NCBI GenBank assembly: GCA_013400115.1
Contig: VXBP01001109.1
Location: 558,001-622,000, forward strand
DNA length: 64,000 nt
Origin: Rhinopomastus cyanomelas
Taxonomy: Eukaryota > Chordata > Aves > Bucerotiformes > Rhinopomastidae
Direction: 5' to 3'
Part shown: positions 1 through 11,203 of the stretch, piece after piece
Layout of the letters: each line of letters begins with the position of its first letter
Numbering within the stretch: position 1 is the first letter of the stretch
Made by a program: the position numbers and the translations under genes
The notes under the pieces: model-generated
Told to the model about the DNA's origin: nothing
Seen by the model: only the letters and a program-made list of their open reading frames with translations
Database searches by the model: none

Positions 1-522
1 CACTGTAAACAGCGTTCTGCTTTGACAAGTTAGTTTTTATTCTTATGGTTTGGATTTTTATTGCCAAAAAAAAAACACCCCATCGTTCGAGGAGAAGATT
101 TTGTTCTAGAAGCCAGTTTTATGCCAAGCCTTGCACAAAATTTGGTCGAGCTAACAAAGATTGTAACTCAACTCCCTGTTCATCCTTTAATCAGGGTTGG
201 GCGGTAAGGGGCAAAGGGGACACCGGACACTGCTCACAAGCTTTCTCGTGACTCGAAGGTGCCTGTCCTTTTAAAGAAACAAATAAATAAACATACCTAT
301 TACTCTTCCATATTCCTTCTGCCTATATTTAGTAATTAATTTATTTTATTATGAAAAATCTAATGAAATGTAAATTGTTTCGACAGAATTCTGCTTTTTT
401 TCATCCCTTTGTGTAAACCTGTTAATAGTGAGCCCATCACTAATAATCCAGTGTAAAGTTTAACACCTGTTTGACAGTAAATAAATGTGAATTTTTTTCC
501 AAATAGGTAAAATGTGGATTAT
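1..522. other. AT-rich non-coding stretch, no gene recognised
   Basis: Both strands contain only short, unrelated open frames and no recognisable repeat. There is a short A-run near 66-76 and an AAAT-rich patch near 278-296. No CpG island or obvious exon is visible. Confidence 0.5.
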
Positions 523-559
523 TATCATAGAATCACTAGGGATTGGAAGGGACCTCGAA
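523..559 (-). mobile_element. CR1 LINE, terminal tail stub
   Basis: On the minus strand this is only the last few dozen bases of a CR1 retrotransposon: the octamer-like end (ATCATAGAATCA on the plus strand) followed by AGGGATTGGAAGGGACCTCG. Similarity stops abruptly after the CCTCGAA block, as expected of an extreme 5' truncation during target-primed reverse transcription. Confidence 0.8.
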
Positions 560-1082
560 TTACGTACTAAGCATAATTGGCATTAGCAGTCCCTGGGCCC
601 AGCTGTGTCCTGGTTAGAATGGCTTCTTTACAGTTGGTGATTGAAGTGTGGAGGGTGCAGCAGAAACTGTCTAGATAGCTCTGCCGAAGAGAGGTCATCT
701 CTGCTCTTCATTAGCCACGACTGAGTAGGATCAAACGCCGACACAGCAGGGTCATTCGGGAGACCTACTGTAATTTCATAGATCTACAGAACTTTTAAGT
801 CAGTCAGCATCTGTACCGAAATGAGAAACAAGGTGTTAAACACCGCCGTCACTTTCTCTGCAACAGTAATTAGCAGTTAATCATTAGCGATGAAGATACA
901 TTGTTGCAGTGGGGAAAACATGATTAAGCAGCGTTGTTTGGCCAGCGTTCGGAGTGCTGTCTGAGTAATTCATCCATCATGGCACTGTTCTGCGTTGGAT
1001 GGCCAGCATGACCAGCCCTATTTTTATCAGACTCGAAAACAGCAGAAGGCAGCCGATGCCCGAGATGTTGACGACACATCAC
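560..1082. other. Unique non-coding sequence
   Basis: No gene, RNA or repeat is recognised. Open frames are short and none resembles a known protein. Confidence 0.4.
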
Positions 1083-1227
1083 TGACAAACCTGGAAGTCT
1101 GAAATCTTGGCCCCTTTAGTCCCTCTCAAAGATACTGACAAGGCTNGTGACAAACCTGGAAGTCTGAAATCTTGGCTTGAGTTGCTCCCCAGCCCCTTTA
1201 GTCCCTCTCAAAGATACTGACAAGGCT
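1083..1227. repeat. Near-exact direct duplication flanking a 1-base gap
   Basis: The segment 1083-1146 is repeated at 1149-1227. The first 28 bases (TGACAAACCTGG... to ...AAATCTTGG) and the closing block (CCCCTTTAGTCCCTCTC... to ...AAGGCT) are the same in both, except that the second copy has 16 extra bases at 1177-1192 and one A fewer near its end. A lone N at 1147 separates the copies. The simplest reading is two contig ends from the same locus that failed to merge, so this is an assembly artefact rather than a biological tandem repeat. Confidence 0.75.
1147..1147. other. Assembly gap (single N)
   Basis: A single ambiguous base lies exactly between the two copies of the duplication at 1083-1227. 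It probably marks a scaffold join of minimal length rather than one unread base. Confidence 0.85.
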
Positions 1228-3967
1228 GTAATTAGCCACCACTTCCAAAGGTGTGTCCTTCCAAGTAACTAAAACGAGTGCCCCATCATCACAGAGGCTG
1301 TGGTTCTGTGCGTGGCCACCGTAGCTGGATGCATGAAACAGCAAAACTGAGTTGGAAGTCCGTATCGATTCGCTTCTAACTCCCAGCAATGTGTAAACTG
1401 CATTTGGAGAATAATCAGTGCGTTTTTAAAAAGCTTAGATTTCAGAAGAATGTTTTAGGCAAAACTTCCAGCTGTTGAGAAAATTCAAATTTAACTCTCA
1501 GTTAGAAAAAATAATCTAGGTTGATACGGAACCATCATGAGGTTCAGGCAACCTCAATCTGTCTGCAGTCAGGACTGTGACAGCATGGCAATTATTGGTG
1601 AGAAAAAGGCATCTCCACTGCCTGCCCATCTAGTAGCTCCTGCCAGGTGTGTGCCCTAGCACAGCAAAGTGATGTTTGCAGTAGAGCCACAAACATCTAA
1701 AATCTAACCAGAAACTCTTCACGCCCGTTTAGAAGAGATGCTTTAAAAACCCGAAGTCTTTACAGAACAGGACTTTGTTCTGATCCAGGGTACAAGGCGG
1801 AGTCTGTGGAGCAAAACTCAGCATACTCCTTGGGTCTGTCTGGCAGGTAAAAGTGTAGCTGCTGCCTTCTACCTAGGAAATCTTAAGGATTTAAAACCCG
1901 TGGTGCTCGAGGAATCACCATCCGCATGAGCAGCTTTCAGCAGACTCTTCCACGTTAGTTCAAGCAATCACCCCTTTGTGTGTAGCCGAAGGTGTCTGAA
2001 CCTCACGATGGCAAAAGGTTTGTAGCGTTGCGATCTGAAGTCTGTAGTCACTTGCCAGTGTAACAGGTGTTCATATAGCAAGAAACTGTAGCTGATGAAC
2101 CTAAGATGAACCAGCTGAACCTAAGTATCATAAGGGAATTCTTCTGTTCGCTTCTCTGTAGTGTAGATGCTGCTTCTTAGTGAGCCTGGGTTTTCAATGT
2201 GACGCTAGTGAGTGTCCTGTGTTTAGCTAGCAGCCAGCAGCCGAGACCTCACCACGTTTCTGTTGGTGTAACTTCTCAGTGTAGTAGGTTACGGGATAGT
2301 TCTATAGCCAACAGCTTACTGTATGTTCTCACGCTCCTGCCATCTTGTCTTGGGATCAGAAGGACAGAAGAACTCACTCAGAGGAAGAGTTTGAGAATAG
2401 TGGAGTAATGACAGCAGAGTTAACGGACACAAGCGTTTCTTCAGGGTCACCAGTTCCCATGACGGTGCCGAGGAGGTGCTGCTATTTGAGGCACCGTCTT
2501 TCAGAAGAGCTGTAACGGCTAGTAATCTCCTGTTAGCATCAGTGTTAACCCTCCTGGTTCAGTTCAATTCTTCCTTGTAACTTCAGTTATCTTAATTCGT
2601 ACGAGAGATTAAATGGGATGTGCATCTAGTGAACTGTTGTATAATGGTGCTATGCATTGTCTATGATCACATACATCTCAGCTCCACACCAACGAACCAT
2701 GACATGAAGCAATGCAACACTGGTGATACCTTCATGGTTAAAATTAACATTTCTCTGTGACTTCTAGAATACACCTTCTTTTACATTTGAAATGAAGTTA
2801 CTAATAAAGTTTACATATATTCACTTATGTAGGCAATAAAAGGTGTTTCAAATTTACCTAAGTTATGGGTAAAACACGTGTCATATTTTCTGTCCTAATT
2901 TTTAAGGATTTTTTTTTTTCCTGAGCCACTCGGAACAGACATTAACAGAGCGAGAAAAATGGAAGCAGTCCCTGTGCACCTCTGTTACTCCACTTTGCCT
3001 CCCTACTAACAGAACGTGTCTTCTCCACCTGCTAACCCGACGACAAACACCAGCGTGAAGTTTTGTCCCTAAGTAAAAGTACTTTTTAAATCAAGAGAAG
3101 CTGCAGGTAGACAACTGCATGTGCACAACATCTTCACGAGGGTTTTAACTCACCAGTTTTCGGGGATGATGGAGAGTGAAAGAGTGATGGGACACGAACT
3201 TCAGTTTCCCCTCAGCCGTGGCCCTGGACAGATGCGCTAGGAAGGGCACAGTAAAGCGTGGCTGAGATTTTTGTTATTAAATAGGTGGTGGCAGTCACTA
3301 TAAATTCTTCGGTGGCAGCACTGCTACCGTTTCAGTAAGCAACACCTGCTGGGTGGCTGCGCTGCGAGATAAGGACCACGGATTTGTGGATGCCACCGGC
3401 ACGCGGTGTCTCTGCTCCAGCACAGGCTGGAACTCAGTTTTGCACTGGGCTGGGGACAAAAATTAGCACCACCACAGCCCTGGAAGCGAGACCTCTGCCT
3501 CTCGTTTATATCAACATTTTGTAAATTAGTAGGAATTAAATTAATGGATTCAGTTCAATCATCCACCTCCAACAAAAACCTGGAGTAAAGGGTCATTAGG
3601 ACCCCATCTATTTCAAGAGAGTCTACTGGGGTGGGGGGTTTTTTGGTAAGAAGTCCTTCATGTGGTTTTTGAACAGCGGCCTTCAAAGCGTTTTGTTCAT
3701 GCAGGATAAATTCTCAATGGTATTTCATTAATTGGTGCCTAAGAGCATTAATTTCTGACTGTATTATGTCATCACGAATCTCAGCTGCTCCCCATCCAAG
3801 TTCCTGGCTTGTGAAACCGAGCGCACTGTGGCCCGAGTGGTTAGTGATGCTTCTGAAAACCACACAAGCCTCAGCTCAGCAGCAAGGAGGTTCTAAAGGA
3901 CCGTTCCACATAGTGCACCCACTGCTGAAGTCCAGAATCACAGGCGCAGTTGAAGAACTAGCATTCA
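1228..3967. other. Unique non-coding sequence, no gene recognised
   Basis: About 2.7 kb with no recognisable repeat, RNA or exon. All open frames are below about 70 codons and lack familiar motifs. There is a T-run near 2911-2920 and a G/T-rich patch near 3629-3645. Confidence 0.4.
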
Positions 3968-4058
3968 CAGAGTCACAGAACATTAGGGATTGGAAGGGAC
4001 CTCGAAAGACCATCTAGTCCAACCCCCCCACAGCAGGATCCCCTAGATCCAGTCAGAA
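3968..4058 (-). mobile_element. CR1 LINE fragment (3' tail)
   Basis: Minus-strand CR1 tail. On the plus strand it begins with CACAGAACATTAGGGATTGG, followed by GGGACCTCGAAAGACCATC, a C-rich tract and the CAGCAGGATC block. It is truncated about 90 bases from the 3' end and carries no polymerase sequence. Confidence 0.88.
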
Positions 4059-5063
4059 GAGGTAGTTCTTTTCCAAGAAAACCTTCTCTTGCCAGTTTAC
4101 GTGGTTCTTGACCCTTTCCTGGGCTCACACCTCCTGTGGAGTGGAGCGGGAGCCCTACCAAAACGTAGACGGCGCTGCCAACCAGCTTAAGGTTTAGCAG
4201 CAGCACAGCTGAGCACAAAAACGTCTGTGCACATTGAAAAGCCTCTCTTGCAAATGTGAATCTGCAAGTTAGGATCTGTGTGGACGCTCCTATCGGAGAA
4301 GCGGGATCGCTGAAGCCGTATCGATTTGCTATCTGCAATAACCGTTACAATCCTCTCGTAGCACAAGAATTGCTCTAACATAGCATCAGGCTATTGATTG
4401 CTTAAGAGAATGAGTCCCGAAGGTTAACGAAGTTTTCATGAGAATAATTCATTTTTCAATCACGTCAAATATCGCTCTCCGCTGCTGCTTCTGTGCATCC
4501 GTAGGTTAGATGGGAGCGCCGCAGTTCCTATGCTCCGTACAGCTCATCGCTTTAACTACTTCCCCTTTGTGTCCTCTCCCTTGACTCCTTTCTCAACAAA
4601 TCCTTGCTTTCAGCCTCCTCCATGTCTGATCACTCAGTCGCCAGTCTGCAGGGTTGCTGTTGGCCAGTGTGCTTCTAAGAGACGGGGCAAGAGCAAAGCA
4701 GATCGTTATTTAGGTTGGAGCTGGGTTCTTTCGCTTGTCTGTTTTCCTTCACGTGGTCTCACATCAGCTTTTGTTTTTGTAGTGTCCCTGTGCAACACAG
4801 TTTTTTCCACTACGGTGATCAGAGCACCTCAACAGTTGTAGTTAATTTATACCCCTGCAAAGCAAAGCCTACGAATGCCACCAGCCACCCTTCCGAACGC
4901 GAGCCCAGCCTCGTGTTTGTCTGTCCGCACTGCCTGTCGTCTGCACCACGCTGCCCATTTCTACACTTTGTCAACCCAGGTAGTTCATAATCTTTCCTCT
5001 TTCCTGGAATCCTTCTCTCTCTCTGTTAACAGCAGCCAGTGCCACCTTTCAGGCAGCCTGTCC
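4059..5063. other. Unique non-coding sequence
   Basis: Overlapping open frames of 64-121 codons exist on both strands (for example minus strand 3973-4338 and plus strand 4530-4841). They overlap one another, run into the adjacent CR1 and match no family I recognise. A short CT-dinucleotide run lies near 5012-5022. Confidence 0.4.
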
Positions 5064-5122
5064 ATCACAGAATCTTCAGGGATTGGAAGGGACCTCAAAA
5101 GATCATCTAGTCCAATCCGCCT
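5064..5122 (-). mobile_element. CR1 LINE tail fragment, left arm of an inverted pair
   Basis: About 59 bases of minus-strand CR1 tail (ATCACAGAATCTTCAGGGAT... to ...CCAATCCGCCTG). It abuts directly a plus-strand CR1 tail beginning at 5123. Both arms contain the same terminal region, so two insertions or an inverted duplication are needed; a simple 5' inversion of one element would not copy the tail twice. Confidence 0.85.
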
Positions 5123-5235
5123 GTTTAAAACCCACCTGGATGTGTTCCTGTGTGACTTGGTCTAGGTGATCCTGCTCTGGCAGGGGATTGGACTGGATGA
5201 CCTTTCGAGGTCCCTTCCAATGTTCTGTGGTTCTG
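5123..5235 (+). mobile_element. CR1 LINE tail fragment, right arm of an inverted pair
   Basis: Plus-strand CR1 3' end running from TTTAAAACCCACCTGGATG through TGTGACTTGGTCTAGGTGAT to CCCTTCCAATGTTCTGTGG. The final ~55 bases are complementary, with some mismatches, to the fragment at 5064-5122, leaving a spacer of about 57 bases. As single-stranded DNA or RNA this could fold into a long hairpin. Confidence 0.88.
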
Positions 5236-6146
5236 TTTCAGGTAGCACCAGTCTGAACAGAGCACTGGGGCTCTGTACCCTTAGCCTTTTGCCATGATAA
5301 AATATTGACCATTTAATCCTGCTCTACCTCTGACTACTTCAGCTCTCACTTTGTCAATAGTGGTTTGCTTAAGTGGCTTCTTGTTAGGGATATTTTTACA
5401 AGGATTCTTTTTGCTTTTAAAAATCCAAATAAATCACATCAACCATTCCCTCTTCTCTCAGCAGCTGCAAGATTGATTTCATTTCAGGACATTAGAGAGG
5501 CAAAACTTTCTAGCCCTAAGCAGTCACATCTCTCTCAGCCATGTTTCCTCTGCACTAAGTGCCCAAGTGTGGAGCTGCTGGATGTCAGACCCAAAAAGAA
5601 CGTAACTGTTCAGAGCAAAACTTCCCTGGAATTTAGACACCAAGATCCCATCCACAGGTAAAACAGGCAGCACATCAAGCTCAGAATTAATTCCAACCCT
5701 GTAGACACACACGTGTTTTGTCACTGAAGATGTTCTCTCATCCCAAATTCAGCTGCTGCACATTCAGTCCCACACCATCGCAGTGGAGGTGAGCTGGGGC
5801 ACAAGTGCTGGTGCAGCCTCTGGACACCACGATCCACAAACTAGTTTACAAAGGGGCTCATTCCCTCCTCTGCTGAAGCTGCTGTCCTGACAATCACCAC
5901 CATGTCTCTGGAGATCAGAGATAAGCCCTGTGAGGCTGTGGAACTTGGCAGTCTAAATGCCACCACTGCAGCACAGCAGCACCCACTGGCCCGCCTGTGC
6001 TTCAGCTGACTCACTGCAGCACAAGCTGCGTTCGCAAACCTTTCTGAATCTCCACAAGCCCACGTGGATCCCTTTGCTGTGGAAAAGAGGCTGTAAAGTT
6101 TCTCCCTAATGTTTTCTTTCAGACCTGGCAACCAAAGGCTCTGACC
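5236..6146. other. Non-coding stretch with a long spurious minus frame
   Basis: No exon recognised. A minus-strand open frame of 249 codons (5841-6590) begins beyond this stretch, runs antisense through the CR1 tail at 6147-6360 and ends here. Its middle part is simply the antisense translation of the CR1 tail, so it is not taken as a gene. Confidence 0.4.
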
Positions 6147-6360
6147 ACAGCTGGAACATAGGAGGTTCCACAACAATACGAGAAGGGACTTCTTCACAGT
6201 GAGGGTGACAGAGCATTGGAAAGGGTTGTGGAGTCTCCTTCTCCAGAGATATTTAGAACCTGCCTGCACACGTTCCTGTGCGACGTGGTCTAGGTGACCC
6301 TGCTGTGGCAGGGGGATTGGACTAGATGATCTTTCAAGATCCCTTCCAATCTGTGATTCA
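6147..6360 (+). mobile_element. CR1 LINE fragment (3' ~210 bp)
   Basis: Plus-strand CR1 starting in the last part of the polymerase frame (AGCTGGAACATAGGAGGTTC, CACAGTGAGGGTGACAGAG) and running through GTTGTGGAGTCTCC to the tail GGGGGATTGGACTAGATGAT. A short internal deletion removes the usual segment between GGAAAGGG and TTGTGGAG. The reading frame is broken. Confidence 0.92.
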
Positions 6361-7712
6361 GTGTTGTTGCAAACCCACTGAAGATGAGAAAACCAGCCAA
6401 CACAACTAGTGAGAAAAATCTGGCCAGCCATCTGCCTCAGCATAGGCATCCTGAAAACTCTCAAGTCCAGTTTTCTAAAGCTGTGATTGCACCCTGCCAC
6501 GAGAATGAGGCTGACCAGCACCAGTGACAACACTATGCAGCGCCTAGTGAGAGGTGCTGGTAGCACGCACGGTGTCACAGACCTCAGCATCGCTTACGGA
6601 ATCTGCTCCACATCCACTCCTAAAAGCCAAGTATCTGCTGAGACAGTATTTCCCTCACATTGAGAAGACGACTTGTTGGCTGGAACCAATAGGAAGGGAA
6701 AGTGACCAGGAGTGACCCACGTGCACAGAGAAGGCTAACCTGCATTAATGGACAACATCCCACCATGGATACCTTCCACTTAGGCAAAGAAGTTCCTACA
6801 AAGTGCCGTGTGATCTGCCAGGGACCTCTTGTGGGGTGTGCACACAGAGGTGTCTTTGATGCGGATGCAGCGGGCTGCATTCTGGATAGTCTGACATCTA
6901 AAGTAAGCAGGTAGCTGCTCCAGGGGATATCTTCTCGGTCTCAGCAAACTTTGACGTAGATTAACCGGCACTTAGTGGACTAGTTGGTCTCTCCATGTCG
7001 AGGTAAGAACAGGCTGCACGCCGCTCATAGTCGCAAGTGCTCTAATTAGGTTGACTTGATCATTGTTCTGTGTTTTGATAGCTGCTGTATTTAGAGCTGT
7101 TTCAGATACTAATTTTTAGACCTTTTCTGTGAACTAATAAATCAACTGCAATTGCTTCACGGAATTATTCTTTTCTTTCTTGAAGCCTGTTCCCTCTGGC
7201 TTGTAGCTTTAATTAGAACCTGCTACCTGTTTGTATCGGTGACGTTGTCACCAGCATGCAAAGGTGTGGATTTGGCTCGTGTTGCCACTTTGACTTTATA
7301 CTTAAAACTTAACCATCTTCCCCCGCTGCACGTCTGAGAAGGACACCCACTAACGCTTTGTTCCACCGCCATCCTGAACTCTAGACTCTAAACACTAACA
7401 GTTGGGTTATTTTTTAACCATCCAATCATGCGTTTTCCAAAGAACAGAAACTTTAAAAAAAACCCCAACTTCATTTAGAGATAAATATCTGCCTGGAGAA
7501 GTTATTCAGCCCGTCCAAATTTCCTGTTTTATGACTATAGATTTTCCTGAGGCAGTGTTTTTTCTTGAATAATTATTGACCTAAGCAATTGTGTGCTAAA
7601 GTAGGTTGGTTCATGCATTAAACATGCACACAGAGAAGGTCTTGGTTGCCCCAGTAAAACAAAGTTCTTCTTTCTACCTGCTCCTCAATTCTTCTCTAGA
7701 ATGTGACGGCTA
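6361..7712. other. Unique non-coding sequence
   Basis: No repeat or gene recognised. The 60-90 codon frames here overlap on opposite strands without family resemblance. There is a short A-run near 7454-7461. Confidence 0.4.
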
Positions 7713-7831
7713 TGCTTAAGGCCAGGCTGGATGAGGCTCTGGCCAGCCTGATCTAGGTGGGGGTGTCCCTGCCCATGGCAGGGGAGTTGGAACTGGATGA
7801 TCCTGTGGTCCCTTCTAATCCTGACTGACTG
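7713..7831 (+). mobile_element. CR1 LINE, first tail of a double-tailed copy
   Basis: Plus-strand CR1 tail of the type AAGGCCAGGCTGGATGAGGC ... CCTGCCCATGGCAGGGGAG ... GATCCTGTGGTCCCTTCTAA, ending CTGACTGACTG. This tail normally ends an element, but here it runs directly into a second, different CR1 tail at 7832. The same order of tails recurs near 8.9, 43.7, 51.6 and 59.5 kb. Confidence 0.88.
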
Positions 7832-7919
7832 TGTGACTTGGTCTAGGTGATCCTGCTGTGGCAGGGGGATTGGACTGGATGATTTTTTGAGGTCCCTTCC
7901 AATCCCTAATGATTCTATG
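7832..7919 (+). mobile_element. CR1 LINE, second tail of a double-tailed copy
   Basis: Plus-strand CR1 tail of the commonest type in the window (TGACTTGGTCTAGGTGATCC ... GGGGGATTGGACTGGATGAT ... CCAATCCCTAATGATTCTATG split by minor changes). It follows the preceding CR1 tail without a spacer. It keeps the ordinary TGTGGCAGGGGG, unlike the other double-tailed copies, so it may be an independent or ancestral case. Confidence 0.88.
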
Positions 7920-7964
7920 TTGATGTGTAATCAGTTAACATTGATTTGTATTCATCAGAAAAAT

Positions 7965-8460
7965 AGAATCATAGAATCATTCTTGTTGGAAAAGACCCTT
8001 GGGATCATCAAGTCCAACCATCAACACTATTCTACAAGGTCACCCCTAAACCAGATCACCCAACACCACATCAAAGTGTCTTTTAAACTCATCCAGGATG
8101 GGGACTCAACCACCTCTCTTTGTCAGCCCATTCCAGTGCCTGACCAGTCTCTCCGTTAAGAATTTCTTCCTGATGTCCAATCTAAGCCTCTCTTGTTGGC
8201 GCTTGAAACCCTTCCCTGTGGTTCTGTCACTAACTACCCGTGAGAAGAGACCAGCCCCAACATCTCTACAATGTTCTTTCAGATAGTTGCAGAGAGTGAT
8301 GAGGTCTCCTCTAAGCCTCCTCTTCCTCAAACTAAACAGCCCCAACTCTCTCAATCTCTCCTCATAAGATTTATCCTCCAAGCCCTTAAACAGCTTCACT
8401 GCCCTCCTCTGGACTCACTCCAGCTCCTCAATGTCTCTCATGTACTGAGGTGCCCAACTG
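7965..8460 (-). mobile_element. CR1 LINE, ~500 bp copy with polymerase C-terminus
   Basis: Minus-strand CR1 whose tail reads ATTCTTGTTGGAAAAGACCC on the plus strand, a different tail type from most neighbours and shared with 44906-45400 and 47320-47560. Upstream of the tail it keeps a frame of about 98 codons (8106-8399, minus) for the end of the CR1 polymerase, with ERLRELGLFSLRKRRLRGDL recognisable, then continues to the truncation near 8460. The frame is short and decayed; the copy is not functional. Confidence 0.92.
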
Positions 8461-8782
8461 ACCTGCGTCAGTTCTTGGGGACAGAGAGAGGTTTGCTGTC
8501 TGGTACCATCTTTTTCCTGCTATTTCTCTCTGTTGATCATTCCCTCTGTTTTATTACTTCATCGCAGAGCCGATGCTGTTCCACGTCCCTGCGCTCCTTG
8601 TAGCCTCACTGGTAAATTTAATGTTCACTACTTAATCACTTTTCTCTCAACAGGTAAAGAACCATTGAACAGTTGGGGGGTGGAGATTGACAAGATTTAT
8701 TGCCTCCTAGGAAAGACGACGACTCACACATTCATGTTTAGCATATACAGCTTCTTGCATTTAGACAAGAAGCCTTCAGCCC
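8461..8782. other. Unique spacer between CR1 copies
   Basis: About 320 bases without a recognised feature. Confidence 0.4.
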
Positions 8783-8881
8783 GGAAGACAAACCTGATCC
8801 TGGGCTGCATCAGGAGAAGTGTGGCCAGCAGGTTGAGGGAGGTGATTCTCCCCCTTTACTCCGCTCTCATGAGGCCCCACC
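8783..8881 (+). mobile_element. CR1 LINE polymerase fragment abutting an assembly gap
   Basis: Plus-strand CR1 coding sequence from the end of the reverse transcriptase region: AACCTGATCCTGGGCTGCAT, then AGCAGGTTGAGGGAGGTGAT and CTCATGAGGCCCCAC. The corresponding peptide pattern (ILGCIRRSVASRLREV) recurs in the copy at 59457-60190. It is cut by the N at 8882, and several hundred bases of CR1 that should separate it from the tail are missing. Confidence 0.88.
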
Positions 8882-8882
8882 N
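8882..8882. other. Assembly gap inside a CR1 copy (single N)
   Basis: One N sits between CR1 polymerase sequence and CR1 tail sequence of the same orientation. The missing interior was probably lost by collapse of the repeat during assembly. Confidence 0.8.
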
Positions 8883-8919
8883 TGATCTGGTGTTTCCTTC
8901 TAACCCTGACTGATTCTAT
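8883..8919 (+). mobile_element. CR1 LINE, first tail of a double-tailed copy
   Basis: The last ~37 bases of the tail type ending CCTTCTAACCCTGACTGATT. It leads without spacer into the second tail at 8920. With 8783-8881 it probably belongs to one element interrupted by the gap. Confidence 0.82.
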
Positions 8920-9014
8920 GACTTGGTCTAGGTGATCCTGCTGTGTCAGGGGGATTGGACTAGATGACCTTCTGGGGTCCCTTCCCATCCCTGGTGGTTC
9001 TAATGATTCTATGA
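8920..9014 (+). mobile_element. CR1 LINE, second tail of a double-tailed copy
   Basis: Plus-strand tail GACTTGGTCTAGGTGATCC ... GCTGTGTCAGGGGGATTGG ... ending in ATGATTCTATG. The base change TGTGTCAGGGGG (usual TGTGGCAGGGGG) is shared with the double-tailed copies near 43.7, 51.6 and 59.5 kb. Confidence 0.88.
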
Positions 9015-11000
9015 AATGACCCTATGAGTAAAGGAATCCAGGTCAGCTACGATCCCCAAGCCCAGCACTGAACCACAGCAACAACTTCAACGGAAGGAAA
9101 AGTGAAAAGAACAAACCGGGAGCTTTCTCAACGCATTTCTCACCGTCAGCAGCAGCCTACTGGCCACAACAGCCAAGCACGTCGTGAAGCCCCGGCCCCA
9201 GTTAAATCAGTGGCAACACTTTCTGCAGACTTCAGTGAGACTGTTATTTCTCTTCTCAATCATTAAGAGGATCTCTTCGTATTTTCAGTTTGTTGTCTCT
9301 CAGGCCTGGGAACTGCACATTAAAAACCAGACCTCGATTTTTCAAAAACCTCTCCAGCCGTGGACAAACACTTTGTTTTCCTTCAGCACTTGTGTCTTTG
9401 TCCCCGCACGCAGCACCCCCGGCTGCTCACAATGAAGAGCGGACGCTGCCTTTTCCCCCCCAGATCAATACCGGTCTACTCACCGAACGGGCTGTGATCC
9501 TTCTCTTTGTCACCTCTGAACTTCTGTTGTGCTCTTGAATTTGTTTTTATTTTTGACACAGTCTCTTCTCTCCCTTCCTGGCTGCTGCTTCCCTCTAATA
9601 GGACATTGCCTTGGTCTCTGCTCTCACATTTATCAGAGAGTAGACACCGCAGCTCTTCGACGTATCTAATCAGAGGGCTGGTCCGGCACTGAAGTCGCTG
9701 GTGTTTTAAAATGCTACCTATAAACACATATTTTATCTCCAGTTCCTCTTCACAGCTGAGAGGAAATGAGAAGATGATGATCAAAACAGGAAATGGGAAA
9801 GACTGACTGAGAGACTTGTCTTACAGCAGCAGAAGAGGAGTAGAAGGGCAAATACGACGCATGAGAAATCCATTCTGTTTTGGAACAGGGCAGAAGCTGT
9901 TGTATCACACTCCTGTGGCTGTGTTCAACTGACTCACTTGCATTCTGACTAGGAAAGACTAAAGTGATGGAAGAAGTTGGAATAAAAGGGTGTTAAACAA
10001 GCCCTGGAGAGCTGACTGCAGTAGTCACAGCTTATTTGCTTTCCTGCAGTTGGCCACTGACGAGTTTTGTCTTTAGAGAAGCAGGTGTTTCCATCCAGCT
10101 GTCTGAAAAAACAGATAATCCATGTTCCCCATCAGTGGGGACTTCAAACCTGTGTCCTTAAAGCAGTAGTCAGAGTAAAGAAGCAGTTGCTTGCTTCCTT
10201 TGGTCCAACAGGAAGCTTCTGATGAAGATAGAGAGACATAAGGAGAATTAAGGCAATCACTCCTTTGGTGTTCCTACTTCAAACCAGCTGGAAAGGATTT
10301 AACAGTGGAGCCCTCGTTCCTGAAGAAGAAGAAACTAACTGCAGCAGCACTGGGTGCCCAGAAAACTCTCCAGCCTCTTCGTCCCCAACACGAAATGACC
10401 TTTGGAATGCTTGGTTTGGGATTGAGATGTTTTCTTCAGCTAGTGCCCCAAATGTTAGGATTCCTGTAACACACGTCCTGCCCAAGAACTTAGCTGCTAG
10501 AGCTTATTCAAAAAGCGAGCGGCAGGGTCCTATTTCACATTCTAGACAACACAATCTTTACCTATCGTCTGACCCCTCTTTATGCGGATTTGCTTCCAGG
10601 GGCTGCTAACCTCTGCTCCACTGCACAGAGGCAGCACCATTTACAGCCCAGATTTTGACAAAAGACAGATACACGACTGTGGAGCAAAACCTGAAGTGAA
10701 TATTTTTCAGCACGGCCGAAAAAAAATCATCCTTTTTCCTTCTTCCAAAGGGCAGCATTTTAATGCGACTCTGAACTTGCCATGAAAAGGGAACTCTGGC
10801 CGTGCTCTCTTCCATCACACAACCTGCTAATTAATTCGCTTCTCCAGATCTGTGGGGCAGTTCCCTGTTTCAACCTCAGTGACTAGGTCGATTGCCACAG
10901 CTACCAAGAGGACATGGTGCATGAGGTATGATCAGAAGCACTGAACATTTCAACAGTAAATCTAGAGTAAACGCATTGTTTGGCTACTGGCACAAGCAAC
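9015..11000. other. Unique non-coding sequence, no gene recognised
   Basis: Nearly 2 kb without a recognised repeat. Open frames up to 114 codons (10265-10609, plus) overlap frames on the other strand and show no family motif. Confidence 0.4.
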
Positions 11001-11042
11001 AATCATAGAGTCATAGGATCATAGACTTGTTAGGGACTGGAT
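11001..11042 (-). mobile_element. Degenerate CR1 tail stub
   Basis: AATCATAGAGTCATAGGATC followed by ATAGACTTGTTAGGGACTGG resembles the end of a minus-strand CR1, but homology fades after about 42 bases. It may be an old or extremely truncated insertion. Confidence 0.6.
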
Positions 11043-11203
11043 AACTTTCGTAGCTGCATCCGAATAGGTCTCTCTTCGAAACGAGTTGCCTGCACATAAG
11101 TTTCAAAATTTAACACGTATTATTTTTCATTTCATAAGCCATGACTTAAAGTAGTAGAGAACATTTTAATCCACAAATATTTGGTGTCTTCTACTATTAC
11201 ACT

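Noticed and set aside
1083..1227. Biological tandem duplication
   Set aside because: The copies are separated exactly by an assembly N and differ like poor-quality contig ends; an artefact is more likely.
5841..6590. 249-codon minus open frame, the longest in the window
   Set aside because: Its middle is the antisense translation of the CR1 tail at 6147-6360, and the flanking parts show no domain or splice signals I can recognise. Chance read-through is the simplest explanation.
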